NCBI GenBank assembly: GCA_944381295.1
Contig: CALWKP010000083.1
Location: forward strand, 1-14,446
Origin: an uncultured Clostridia bacterium
GTDB taxonomy: Bacteria; Bacillota; Clostridia; Oscillospirales; Acutalibacteraceae
DNA length: 14,446 nt
Direction: 5' to 3'
Each line of letters begins with the position of its first letter. The first letter of the stretch is position 1. The position numbers were made by a program, and so were the translations under genes. A model generated the notes under the pieces. It saw only the letters and a list, made by a program, of their open reading frames with translations. It had not been told where the DNA came from and did no database searches. This document shows positions 1 to 6,439 of this stretch, in pieces.

Positions 1-1
1 G

Positions 2-367
2 GTGGCGCTTCCAGCCTTGATGCGCAGTACAAAGGTGCAGAAAAAAGCTGCGAAAGTAGGTTTTGACTGGCCGGATGTCCAGGGCGCTTTTGACAAGGTG
101 GAAGAAGAACTGAAAGAACTGAAAGAAGCGGCAGAAACCGGAGAAAAAGCGCGATGTGAAGAAGAACTGGGAGACTTGTTGTTTTCCGTAGTAAACGTAT
201 CGCGTTTTCTGGGGGTAGAGCCCGAACAATCCTTGACAGAGGCTTGTAACAAGTTTATCAGCCGTTTTGAGAAAGTGGAACGTCTTGCTGCGGACCGTTC
301 TGTCAACATGGAAAAAGCCAGTTTGGAAGAGCTGGACCAGTTGTGGGACGAAGCAAAGAAATCCTGA
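2..367 (+). CDS. mazG: Nucleoside triphosphate pyrophosphohydrolase MazG, C-terminal part
   Basis: This is the last 121 codons of a gene whose start lies left of the window. MazG-family enzymes hydrolyse (d)NTPs to monophosphate and pyrophosphate and help clear aberrant nucleotides. The visible part starts inside the second MazG domain, with LPALMRSTKVQKKAAKVGFDW, a typical linker in this family. It then has the metal-binding EEELxEL pattern (VEEELKELKEA) followed by EEELGDLLFSVVNVSRFLG, where the paired acidic motifs should bind Mg2+. The gene could be a short MazG or the longer YabN-type fusion with an N-terminal methylase domain; the window cannot tell. It lies 45 bp upstream of hup, the usual clostridial neighbourhood. 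The first visible GTG (base 2) is not the real start. Confidence 0.93.
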   Translation: MALPALMRSTKVQKKAAKVGFDWPDVQGAFDKVEEELKELKEAAETGEKARCEEELGDLLFSVVNVSRFLGVEPEQSLTEACNKFISRFEKVERLAADRSVNMEKASLEELDQLWDEAKKS

Positions 368-412
368 ATGAGCCATAGGAGCGTAAGAAAAAATCTTGGA
401 GGTTAAAGAATT

Positions 413-688
413 ATGAACAAGACCGAATTAATTGCTGCTGTTGCAGAGAAAGCTGGCATTTCTAAGAAGGATGCGGACAGTGCCGTCAACGCCGTCATCG
501 ATTCGATCATAGAAGCTGTTGCGAAGGAAGAAAAAGTACAGTTGGTAGGGTTTGGTACGTTTGAAGTACGCTGCCGTAACGAACGTCCCGGCCGTGACCC
601 GAGAACCAATCAACCGATCACGATTCCGGCGTCCAAGAGCCCGGCTTTCAAAGCAGGCAAAGCATTCAAGGATGCGTTGGGCAAGTAA
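413..688 (+). CDS. hup: HU family DNA-binding protein
   Basis: A small basic nucleoid protein that bends and compacts DNA as a dimer. At 91 aa it has the standard HU length. The N-terminal helices (about 1-40) carry KTELIAAVAEKAGISKKDA. The central sheet begins with VGFGTFEV (45-52). The DNA-binding arm holds the conserved RDPRTNQP (61-68), whose proline intercalates in DNA in known HU structures, and the protein ends with SPAFKAGKAFKDALGK. A good Shine-Dalgarno (GGAGG, 398-402) lies 10 bases before the ATG. No promoter was recognised in the short gap after mazG, so it may be read from the mazG transcript or from a promoter inside it. A hairpin terminator follows directly, so part of the transcript probably ends after hup. 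Confidence 0.97.
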   Translation: MNKTELIAAVAEKAGISKKDADSAVNAVIDSIIEAVAKEEKVQLVGFGTFEVRCRNERPGRDPRTNQPITIPASKSPAFKAGKAFKDALGK

Positions 689-704
689 TTTTTGATAGAT
701 GTGG

Positions 705-757
705 AAGGGCTGCATCGGTTTCCGGAAAATTGTTCCGGGATCGTTCAGCCCTTTTTT
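705..757 (+). terminator. Hairpin terminator after hup
   Basis: AAGGGCTG (705-712) pairs with CAGCCCTT (746-753). Inside it a second stem pairs CCGGAA (722-727) with TTCCGG (733-738) around a 5-nt loop. A T-run follows (752-757). It stands between hup and rqcP and probably lets hup be made in excess over the genes downstream, which would be served by read-through. Confidence 0.8.
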
Positions 758-775
758 AAACGGAGGTTTTCCAGT

Positions 776-1021
776 ATGCGGTTAGATAAATATTTGAAAG
801 TATCAAGATTAATCAAACGGCGCACGGTAGCCAATGAGGCGTGCGATGCAGGACGTGTTCTGGTAAATGGAAAACCTGCACGCGCCTCTTATGATGTCAA
901 GCAGGGGGATATTCTGGAAATCCAGTTTGGAAGCCGCGAACTTAAAGCGGAGGTCCTGGAAATCAACGAATATGCAACCAAAGATAATGCTGCGGCAATG
1001 TATCGGATGATTTCGGGCTGA
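776..1021 (+). CDS. rqcP: S4 domain RNA-binding protein RqcP (YabO/Hsp15-like)
   Basis: An 81-aa protein that is almost entirely an S4 RNA-binding domain, beginning MRLDKYLKVSRLIKRRTVA with the following GRVLVNGKPA turn. In Bacillus subtilis the homologue YabO/RqcP works with RqcH in ribosome quality control, binding the 50S subunit with peptidyl-tRNA and supporting alanine tailing of stalled chains; E. coli Hsp15 is a relative. The ATG at 776 is preferred over the longer open frame (from 692) because GGAGG at 762-766 fits it and the longer version would run through the hup terminator. Its place between hup/mazG and yabP matches the Bacillus order. The role is inferred from family and context. 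Confidence 0.93.
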   Translation: MRLDKYLKVSRLIKRRTVANEACDAGRVLVNGKPARASYDVKQGDILEIQFGSRELKAEVLEINEYATKDNAAAMYRMISG

Positions 1022-1093
1022 GAAGCGAGACAGCGGGCATACAGCGGTCCTTTTTCGCATATATATGGATCAATGCGGAAAGGGGGACTAGGC

Positions 1094-1375
1094 ATGCCCG
1101 AGGAAAAGAAAACCATAAAAAAACCCCATAGCCTGATATTGGAGGACAGGAAAGCTCTTACCGTAACAGGGGTACTGGATGTGGGAAGCTTTGACGAACA
1201 GGTTGTTGTAGCAAGTACCGATCATGGTGATCTTGTAATCCGGGGTTCCGGGCTGGAGATCAGCCGCTTGAATGTTGAGACAGGGGAACTGGTGCTGAGC
1301 GGAGAGGTGGTTTCCGTAACTTATACAGAAAGTGTCAGCGGAAAAAGCGGCCTCTTTTCCAAGCTGTTCCGGTAG
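1094..1375 (+). CDS. yabP: Sporulation protein YabP
   Basis: A 93-aa protein of the YabP family, required for spore development in Bacillus and associated with cortex or coat formation; its biochemical activity is unknown. Recognisable features are the opening KKPHSLILEDRKALTVTGV, the short beta-rich body (LDVGSFDEQVVVAST, GDLVIRGSGLEISRLNVETG) and the C-terminal tail SGLFSKLFR. An in-frame ATG occurs at 1073, but the purine-rich site at 1077-1086 sits 7 bases before the ATG at 1094, so the shorter start is chosen. It is followed after 14 bp by yabQ, its standard partner. It shows this lineage has a sporulation programme. Confidence 0.93.
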   Translation: MPEEKKTIKKPHSLILEDRKALTVTGVLDVGSFDEQVVVASTDHGDLVIRGSGLEISRLNVETGELVLSGEVVSVTYTESVSGKSGLFSKLFR

Positions 1376-1389
1376 CAGGGTGAAAAACG

Positions 1390-1845
1390 ATGGAAATTAC
1401 CCTGGAATATCAGGTGCAGGGATTTCTTCTGGCCTGTGTCACCGGAGTGGCAATCGGTGCATTTTTTGATATCTTCCGTGTGTACCGTGCTTTGTTCCGA
1501 TGCGGAAAACGCGCAGTCTTTTTTCAAGATATTGTTTGCCTGTCGATAGCAGGACTGGCGACTTTTCTGGTAGCATTAGCAGCGAATTGGGGAAATGTGA
1601 GATTTTATTTGTTGGCGGGGGAAGCCATAGGGGGCTGTCTGTATTTTTTAACGTTTGGAGAAGTTACAGTACGGGTGGCTTCCTTATTGCGTAAGGCTGT
1701 ACGGGCCTTCACAAGGGGGATTTGGGGGAAAATTATAAAGCCGTTTGGAAAATGGGCTGTGACAAAAGCGCATGATTGGAAAGAAAAACATGCGGAAAAG
1801 AAAAAAGTTCAAAAAAAATCGATGCCACAGGAAAAAATACCTTGA
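1390..1845 (+). CDS. yabQ: Spore cortex biosynthesis membrane protein YabQ
   Basis: A 151-aa integral membrane protein. YabQ localises to the forespore membrane and is needed for cortex formation in Bacillus. Hydrophobic segments are visible at about residues 10-30 (family-typical ACVTGVAIGAFFDIFRVYRA), 42-66 and 71-95. They are followed by a strongly basic cytoplasmic tail (about 100-151, rich in Lys) with low sequence complexity. The start has a modest Shine-Dalgarno (AGGGTG) just upstream. It is tightly linked to yabP and probably co-transcribed with it. The stop codon overlaps the -35 box of a candidate promoter for divIC. Confidence 0.92.
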   Translation: MEITLEYQVQGFLLACVTGVAIGAFFDIFRVYRALFRCGKRAVFFQDIVCLSIAGLATFLVALAANWGNVRFYLLAGEAIGGCLYFLTFGEVTVRVASLLRKAVRAFTRGIWGKIIKPFGKWAVTKAHDWKEKHAEKKKVQKKSMPQEKIP

Positions 1846-1871
1846 AACCATAGCAGGATGTAGTGTATAAT
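1842..1871 (+). promoter_or_regulatory. Candidate sigma-A promoter for divIC
   Basis: TTGAAA (1842-1847), an 18-bp spacer and TATAAT (1866-1871). The -35 box overlaps the yabQ stop codon and the start of divIC is 55 bp beyond the -10. It would free the division gene from the sporulation genes upstream. Confidence 0.6.
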
Positions 1872-1926
1872 TATTTCATAGTTTTGGAAAGTAAGAGTCA
1901 TAGTCCGAGAGGAAAGGGTTTCCGGA

Positions 1927-2229
1927 ATGAAGGTCATCAAGAATAAAAAGAGAAGAGGGAGTTTTTTACTGCGGATTGCTATTTTGGCTTTCGCTGTATA
2001 TGTTGTTGCTACATTGGTAAATCAACAGATTCAGATTGCAGAAAAACGCCAGCAGCTTGATGAACTGAATGAACAGATTGAAATCCAGGAAATTAAAAAT
2101 GAGGATATCGAACACGCGCTGACTTCGGACGATAGCGTAAAAGAAGAATATATTGAGCGTATCGCGAGGGAAGGCCTGGACTATGCCAAACCAGGCGAGC
2201 GGGTTTTTGTCAATACAGCAGGTAATTAA
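1927..2229 (+). CDS. divIC: Septum formation initiator DivIC/FtsB family protein
   Basis: A 100-aa single-pass membrane protein of the divisome, expected to form a complex with FtsL and DivIB/FtsQ that links early division proteins to septal peptidoglycan synthesis. A basic N-terminus (MKVIKNKKRRG) precedes a membrane segment at about 13-32. A coiled coil follows at about 35-70 (EKRQQLDELNEQIEIQEIKNED), then the family-typical end IAREGLDYAKPGERVFV. The ATG at 1927 has a purine-rich ribosome site (GAGAGGAAAGGG). Order yabQ - divIC - S1 gene is the same as in Bacillus. Confidence 0.94.
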   Translation: MKVIKNKKRRGSFLLRIAILAFAVYVVATLVNQQIQIAEKRQQLDELNEQIEIQEIKNEDIEHALTSDDSVKEEYIERIAREGLDYAKPGERVFVNTAGN

Positions 2230-2259
2230 GGGATCAAATAAGGAGGAAAATAATAATTT

Positions 2260-2697
2260 ATGCAGCTTGAGGTAGGAACGGTTCTGGAAGGAAAAGTAAC
2301 AGGGATCACAAAGTTCGGTGCGTTTGTAGAATTGCCTGGCGGGAAGACCGGGATGGTACATATCTCGGAAGTCGCGCCTACGTTTGTAAAAGAAATTCGT
2401 GATTTTGTGACGGAAGGCCAGACAGTAAAGGTCAAGGTACTGAATATCAGCGAAGATGGCAAGGTGAGCCTTTCCATCAAAAAAGCCATGGAACCGGCTC
2501 CAAGAACGGCTCCGGCACCGCGCCCGGCCAGACCCGGAAATTATGAATGGCAGGCTAGCAAGAAAAATGAACCCTCCAGTTTTGAAGATATGATGTCAAA
2601 TTTCAAAAAAGCAAGTGACGAAAAGATGTCCGACCTGAAACGGTGCATGGACTCAAAACGTGGCGGCTTTTCCAGGCATGGAGGCCAGTCGAGATAA
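2260..2697 (+). CDS. yabR: S1 domain RNA-binding protein (YabR-like)
   Basis: A 145-aa protein with one S1/OB-fold RNA-binding domain at about 1-75. It carries the classic S1 signatures GTVLEGKVTGITKFGAFVEL, GMVHISEV and VKVLNISEDGKVSLSIKKA. The rest is a low-complexity linker rich in Pro, Ala and Arg, then a basic Gly/Arg end (GGFSRHGGQSR), likely unstructured and nucleic-acid binding. AGGAGG (2241-2246) is 13 bases from the ATG, rather far, but no other start lies between. Position after divIC matches YabR of Bacillus; the precise cellular role is not established. Confidence 0.9.
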   Translation: MQLEVGTVLEGKVTGITKFGAFVELPGGKTGMVHISEVAPTFVKEIRDFVTEGQTVKVKVLNISEDGKVSLSIKKAMEPAPRTAPAPRPARPGNYEWQASKKNEPSSFEDMMSNFKKASDEKMSDLKRCMDSKRGGFSRHGGQSR

Positions 2698-2707
2698 CAG
2701 GATTAGG

Positions 2708-2736
2708 AGCGGGGTGAGTGTCACTCCGCTTTTTTT
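2708..2736 (+). terminator. Strong rho-independent terminator after the S1 gene
   Basis: A 10-bp stem, AGCGGGGTGA (2708-2717) with TCACTCCGCT (2721-2730), one G-T pair and a 3-nt loop, followed by seven Ts (2730-2736). It closes the conserved mazG-to-yabR cluster just before the amidohydrolase. Confidence 0.93.
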
Positions 2737-2770
2737 GTGGAAACAGTTCAGAGATCAGGAGGATAGGAAG

Positions 2771-3925
2771 ATGGTATTCATCCATGGAAAGATTTATACA
2801 ATGGTGAATGGAGTCATTGCTGACGGCTGGCTCCGCACAGAAAACGGAAAGATCACAGGAGTTGGCAGCATGCCGTGTGAAGAACGGGATGGGGAAGAAA
2901 CGATCGACCTTAACGGGATGCGGCTGGTGCCAGGATTCATTGATGCGCATACACATTTGGGAATGTGGGAAGATGGCCTTACCTTTGAGGGGGATGATGG
3001 GAACGAAGATACGGACCCTGTCACACCGCAGCTGCGGGCAATTGACGCAGTGAATCCGATGGATCGTTGTTTCCGGGAAGCGTTGGAAGCGGGTGTTACC
3101 ACAGTAGTGACGGGACCGGGAAGTGCTAACCCGATTGGAGGACAGCTTGCCGCCTTGAAAACAGGCGGAACCTGCGTTGACCAAATGATTGTGAAAGCCC
3201 CAGTAGCAATCAAGATGGCATTGGGGGAAAATCCGAAAAGTACTTATCATGGGAAAAATCAGGCTCCGGTAACCAGGATGGCGACAGCATCACTGATCCG
3301 TGATGCGCTGTTTAAAGCGCAGCGGTATCTGGACGAGAAAAAGCGTGCCGCAGAAGATGAGGATTACGATGAGCCGGATTATGATGGAAAATGTGAAGCG
3401 TTGATCCCGGCATTGGAAAGAAAAATCCAGGTGCATTTTCATGCACATCGTTCCGATGATATTTTTACAGCGATCCGGATCGCAAAAGAATTTGATCTGG
3501 ATTATGTGATCGTCCACGGCACAGAAGGATATCTGATTCGGGAACATCTGGCGGAAGAACATGCGCGGGTGTTAAGCGGCCCGTCTTTGTGCGACCGTTC
3601 CAAGCCGGAGCTGAAGAATCTCACCCCGGCGTCGCCTGGATTATTATCGTCCTGTGGGGTAAAGACTGCGATTATTACAGACCATCCGGTAATTCCACTG
3701 CAATACCTGCCGGTTTGTGCAGGGCTTGCGGTTCGGGAAGGGATGGATTCGGAAGAAGCATTGCGGGCGATCACAAGGAATCCGGCGGAAATCTGTGGAC
3801 TTGCGGACCGGGTAGGGGCATTGTGTCCGGGTATGGATGCGGATTTCAGCGTGTTTCGGGGTGATCCGCTGACATTGGAAGCAAAACCGGAACAGGTTTA
3901 TTTGAACGGGAAGCGTGTGCTGTGA
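2771..3925 (+). CDS. Amidohydrolase family protein (imidazolonepropionase-like)
   Basis: A 384-aa metal-dependent hydrolase of the amidohydrolase superfamily; the substrate cannot be told from sequence. The N-terminal beta-sandwich (FIHGKIYTMVNG, KITGVGS) leads to the first metal motif DAHTHLG with His60 and His62. Further likely ligands are His224/His226 (VHFHAHR), His249 (IVHGTEG) and the catalytic Asp304 (IITDHP). The end NPAEICGLADRVGALCPGMDADFSVF and VYLNGKRVL is typical of the family. An acidic insert (about 188-207) links the two halves. The start chosen has AGGAGG 8 bases upstream; a longer open frame from 2660 overlaps the S1 gene and is rejected. The gene lies between a terminator and the hpf promoter, so it seems to be a single-gene unit. 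No specific promoter was recognised for it. Confidence 0.9.
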   Translation: MVFIHGKIYTMVNGVIADGWLRTENGKITGVGSMPCEERDGEETIDLNGMRLVPGFIDAHTHLGMWEDGLTFEGDDGNEDTDPVTPQLRAIDAVNPMDRCFREALEAGVTTVVTGPGSANPIGGQLAALKTGGTCVDQMIVKAPVAIKMALGENPKSTYHGKNQAPVTRMATASLIRDALFKAQRYLDEKKRAAEDEDYDEPDYDGKCEALIPALERKIQVHFHAHRSDDIFTAIRIAKEFDLDYVIVHGTEGYLIREHLAEEHARVLSGPSLCDRSKPELKNLTPASPGLLSSCGVKTAIITDHPVIPLQYLPVCAGLAVREGMDSEEALRAITRNPAEICGLADRVGALCPGMDADFSVFRGDPLTLEAKPEQVYLNGKRVL

Positions 3926-3987
3926 AAAAGGGTTCATAAAAATATTACAAATAAATCATACTTTTCCTTTTAATTGTTTATACAGTA

Positions 3988-3996
3988 TGTTATAAT
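3988..3996 (+). promoter_or_regulatory. Extended -10 promoter of hpf
   Basis: The string TATGTTATAAT (3986-3996) fits an extended -10 (TRTGnTATAAT), with no convincing -35 at the right distance. Transcription would begin near 4003, directly at the base of the leader hairpin and about 65 bases before the hpf ATG. Confidence 0.65.
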
Positions 3997-4005
3997 AATA
4001 GCAGG

Positions 4006-4043
4006 AACTGGAAAAAGGATTTGTGAAAATCCTCCCGGTTTTT
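4006..4043 (+). promoter_or_regulatory. Leader hairpin in the hpf 5' untranslated region
   Basis: AACTGG (4006-4011) can pair with CCGGTT (4035-4040) with one G-U pair. Inside it AGGATT (4016-4021) pairs with AATCCT (4028-4033) around a 6-nt loop. Five Ts (4039-4043) follow the outer arm, so it could act as a weak attenuator or as a 5' stabilising structure. Function is inference only. Confidence 0.45.
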
Positions 4044-4068
4044 AGCTGAAGGAAAAGGAGATGTTGGC

Positions 4069-4608
4069 ATGAAATTTACAATCGTAGGGAGAAAAGTAAA
4101 TCTCCGGGATAACTTTAAGGAACTTGCAAAGAAAAAACTTTCACGCTTTAACAGAATTTTTGACGAAGATGCCGACGCAAATGTAACTGTAACGTTGGAG
4201 CGTAACCGTCAGACAGTGGAAATCACGATCAAACAGCGCGGAATGTATTATCGTGCTGAGGCGACGGATTTTGAAATGAATGATGCGTTGGATCAGGCGA
4301 TCAGTAAATTAGGCCGTCAGATTCGTAAAAATAAGACCAGATTGGAGAAAGAAATCCATTCTGCTGCATTGGATCAGTATATTCAGGAATATGTTTATAC
4401 AACGGAACAGGAGGAAGAACCGGAGTATGAAGTGGTCCGGAGCAAAAAGTTCTTTGTAAAACCGTTGAACGTGGAAGAAGCAATTCTGCAAATGAATATG
4501 TTGGATCATCAGTTCTATATGTTCCGCAATGAAGCGACCGGAGAAATCAATGTGGTGTATAAGCGTCGGGATGGCAATTACGGCCTGCTGGAACCGGAAG
4601 AGGATTGA
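4069..4608 (+). CDS. hpf: Ribosome hibernation promoting factor, long form
   Basis: A 179-aa long-form HPF (also called RaiA/YvyD). It binds the 30S decoding region and, through its C-terminal domain, joins two ribosomes into inactive 100S dimers during slow growth or stress. The N-terminal HPF domain (about 1-100) starts MKFTIVGRKVNLRDNFKELA and includes MYYRAEATDFEMNDALDQA. A charged linker (about 103-122) follows. The C-terminal dimerisation domain (about 123-179) has VVRSKKFFVKPLNVEEAILQ, FYMFRNEATGEINVVYKRRD and GNYGLLEP. The long form with this tail is typical of Firmicutes. AAAGGAG (4054-4060) lies 8 bases before the ATG. It has its own promoter, leader hairpin and terminator, so it is probably monocistronic. 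Confidence 0.97.
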   Translation: MKFTIVGRKVNLRDNFKELAKKKLSRFNRIFDEDADANVTVTLERNRQTVEITIKQRGMYYRAEATDFEMNDALDQAISKLGRQIRKNKTRLEKEIHSAALDQYIQEYVYTTEQEEEPEYEVVRSKKFFVKPLNVEEAILQMNMLDHQFYMFRNEATGEINVVYKRRDGNYGLLEPEED

Positions 4609-4643
4609 CAGAGGACGAATTGTCCAGTAGAATAAATCACTAG

Positions 4644-4682
4644 CAAGAGGGGCCTTTTTGCAAAGAAAGGCCCCCTTGTTTT
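4644..4682 (+). terminator. Rho-independent terminator after hpf
   Basis: CAAGAGGGGCCTTT (4644-4657) pairs with AAAGGCCCCCTTG (4666-4678) with one bulged A, followed by TTGTTTTG. A stable GC-rich stem directly after hpf. Confidence 0.9.
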
Positions 4683-4717
4683 GAGAAAATACGCCTGAGA
4701 ACGGCTTGGAGGAAAAC

Positions 4718-5839
4718 ATGACAGAGATCATTCAGATGGTTTGCCCTTGTCTGCTAGGGGTGGAAGGGTTGGTAGCAGATGATTTACGCGGTATGGGCGC
4801 AGAGAAAGTAGAAGCACAAAATGGGCGGGTCCTGTTTGAAGGGGACAGCGCGATGTTGGCGCGTGCAAACCTTTTCAGCCGTTATGCAGAACGAGTATTG
4901 ATCCAAATGGGGTCCTTCCGGGCTGTAACATTTGACCAGCTGTTTGAAGGAGTAAAAGCGCTTCCTTGGGAAAGGTGGATCGGTAAGACGGACCGTTTTC
5001 CGGTAAAGGGAAGAAGTTTGAATTCGCAGTTAGCGAGTGTGCCGGACTGTCAGGCGATTATCAAAAAAGCGGTTGTGGAACGCTTAAAAACGAAATATCA
5101 AGTCCCGTGGTTTGAAGAAACAGGAGCCTTGTATCAGATTCAATTCCTTTTGATGAAAGATCAGGTTTCGGTGATGATCGATACTTCCGGGCCGGGACTG
5201 CATAAACGGGGGTACCGGGCCAATGCAACGGAAGCTCCGATCAAGGAGACTTTGGCAGCAGCAATGGCGCATCTGTCACGGGTACGGCGTGATGCACATT
5301 TTATTGACCCATTCTGTGGTTCTGGAACGTTGCTGATCGAAGCGGCAATGTATGCGATGAAAGTTGCTCCTGGAATGCGCAGACGTTTTGTTGCGGAAAA
5401 ATGGAGTTGTTTGGAAGAATCGTTGTGGCGGCAGGAGCGTGAACGTGCACGGGATATGATTCGTACAGACGCAGCATTTGAAGCGTTTGGCTATGATATT
5501 GATGGAGAAGCAGTAGCACTTGCGCAAGAAAATGCAAAAAAGGCAGGGGTCCTCTCGCGTATCCATGTAGAGGAGCGGGATATCAGTAAATTTTCACTGG
5601 ATGCCGACTATGGATGTGTGATTTGTAATCCGCCGTATGGGGAACGGCTGTTGGATATCCGACAGGCGGAAGATCTGTATCGGACGATGGGGAAAGTGTT
5701 TGAAAAGAAACATGGATGGAATTACAGTATTATCACACCAGATGAGCAGTTTGAAAAATGTTTCGGACGTCCTGCGGATAAACGCCGCAAACTGTATAAT
5801 GGGATGATAAAATGTCAGTTGTACATGTATTTTAAATAA
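4718..5839 (+). CDS. rlmL: THUMP domain class I SAM-dependent RNA methyltransferase (RlmL/YpsC-like)
   Basis: A 373-aa protein with an N-terminal ferredoxin-like/THUMP RNA-binding region (about 1-155) and a C-terminal Rossmann methyltransferase. It matches the N-terminal half of E. coli RlmL (23S rRNA m2G2445 methylation) and Bacillus YpsC. The exact target base here is inferred. Visible motifs are LHKRGYR (161-167), the SAM-binding DPFCGSGTLLIEAA (197-210), the acidic ribose site GYDIDGEAV (258-266) and the catalytic NPPYGERL (304-311). The ATG at 4718 is used because TTGGAGG (4706-4712) is its ribosome site; reading the TTG at 4706 as a start would use up that site. It follows the hpf terminator, and no promoter was recognised. 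The longer RlmKL fusion's second methylase domain is absent, as usual in Firmicutes. Confidence 0.93.
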   Translation: MTEIIQMVCPCLLGVEGLVADDLRGMGAEKVEAQNGRVLFEGDSAMLARANLFSRYAERVLIQMGSFRAVTFDQLFEGVKALPWERWIGKTDRFPVKGRSLNSQLASVPDCQAIIKKAVVERLKTKYQVPWFEETGALYQIQFLLMKDQVSVMIDTSGPGLHKRGYRANATEAPIKETLAAAMAHLSRVRRDAHFIDPFCGSGTLLIEAAMYAMKVAPGMRRRFVAEKWSCLEESLWRQERERARDMIRTDAAFEAFGYDIDGEAVALAQENAKKAGVLSRIHVEERDISKFSLDADYGCVICNPPYGERLLDIRQAEDLYRTMGKVFEKKHGWNYSIITPDEQFEKCFGRPADKRRKLYNGMIKCQLYMYFK

Positions 5840-5964
5840 CGGATCGTTTGGAGGTCCTATTTCGGAACAGGAGCATCATAAAGAATGAAAGTTTTGGAGA
5901 TGAAAAGCCTGTGAGGAAAATAATTGTACGAAATCTTTTGTGACTTAACGCTTTCGTCTCCTGT

Positions 5965-6132
5965 TTGGACGCCTGTCTCAACGGGTGGAACCCTTGTTTC
6001 TGAAAAGACTCAGGTGGAGAGCAGAAACAGTCTAGGGAACTGTTTCTGCGTGGGAACCCTAGTGCGGGGTTCCCTGAAAGAAGTTTCACAATTGATGCTA
6101 TCTGACTATTCATATAGCTTTTTTGGACAAGC
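5965..6132 (+). ncRNA. Candidate structured RNA, copy A of an imperfect direct repeat
   Basis: This copy aligns with 6270-6439 over its whole length, roughly 70% identical by eye. It has a hairpin pairing CCTGT (5972-5976) with ACGGG (5981-5985). An 11-bp perfect stem pairs GCAGAAACAGT (6021-6031) with ACTGTTTCTGC (6039-6049) around a 7-nt loop. An 8-bp stem pairs GGGAACCC (6052-6059) with GGGTTCCC (6067-6074). A closing helix may join ATC-tt-TTGTGA (5933-5943) to TCACAA-tt-GAT (6086-6096), just outside the repeat on the 5' side. GCTAT (6097-6101) with ATAGC (6114-6118) and six Ts could end a transcript. Differences from copy B mostly keep pairing on the + strand. No protein frame here is convincing. 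I do not recognise the family. Confidence 0.5.
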
Positions 6133-6188
6133 AGAGCCCTCTGTTTCGATGTATCGTCGGAACAGAGGGTTTGCAGCTTTTTCCAAAG
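6121..6188 (+). other. Long hairpin between the two repeat copies
   Basis: CCCTCTGTT (6137-6145) pairs perfectly with AACAGAGGG (6161-6169). The stem is flanked by GCA/TGC (6131-6133 with 6172-6174) and by an outer helix TTTTGGA (6121-6127) with TCCAAAG (6182-6188). The loop can form a small CGA/TCG helix. It overlaps the end of copy A and could be a linker domain of one larger RNA. Confidence 0.45.
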
Positions 6189-6269
6189 ATAGACTTGTTT
6201 GTTCAGGGGAGCAAGGAGGCTGTAAACCTGGGAGTGTAGACGAGGGTATTCTAAAAGGGTGCTGCCCTT

Positions 6270-6439
6270 TTGACCGCCCGTCGTAACGGGAGGCTCCCCT
6301 GTTCCTAAGAAAAAAGCTCTGGTGGGGAGTAGAAATAGTCCGGGAGACTGTTTCTGTGCGGGAACCCTCGCTAGGGTCCCCTAAAGGAAGTTTTACCATT
6401 TGTGCAATTTGACTCTTCAAAAAAACTTTTTCTACAAGC
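6270..6439 (+). ncRNA. Candidate structured RNA, copy B of an imperfect direct repeat
   Basis: Second copy of the element at 5965-6132. The same hairpins form. CCCGT (6277-6281) pairs with ACGGG (6286-6290), where copy A has a U-G pair. TAGAAATAGT (6330-6339) pairs with ACTGTTTCTG (6347-6356), with two extra U-G pairs, a flanking G-U and the same 7-nt loop length. GGGAACCCT (6360-6368) pairs with AGGGTCCCC (6373-6381) with one A-C mismatch. The closing helix proposed for copy A is not clearly present. An additional hairpin AAAAGGG/CCCTTTT (6253-6271) leads into this copy. It lies upstream of the groES promoter in the same direction. Confidence 0.5.

Noticed and set aside
2660..2770. Longer start for the amidohydrolase
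   Set aside because: It would overlap the S1 gene and read through its terminator; the ATG at 2771 has an ideal ribosome site.
5979..5995. GGGTGGAACC in copy A looks like the T-box core
   Set aside because: Copy B has GGGAGGCTCC at the same place, the rest of a T-box leader is missing, and no synthetase or amino acid gene follows.
5924..6286. 120-codon + strand frame in the repeat region
   Set aside because: It starts at a TTG with a weak ribosome site, runs across repeat and spacer alike, resembles no family and has odd composition. Pairing evidence points to RNA instead.
5832..6420. Two similar - strand frames (5832-6113 and 6106-6420), both starting M-x-SQIA
   Set aside because: Their similarity is explained by the DNA repeat. 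It fades along the frame, no ribosome sites were seen, and base changes favour a + strand RNA.
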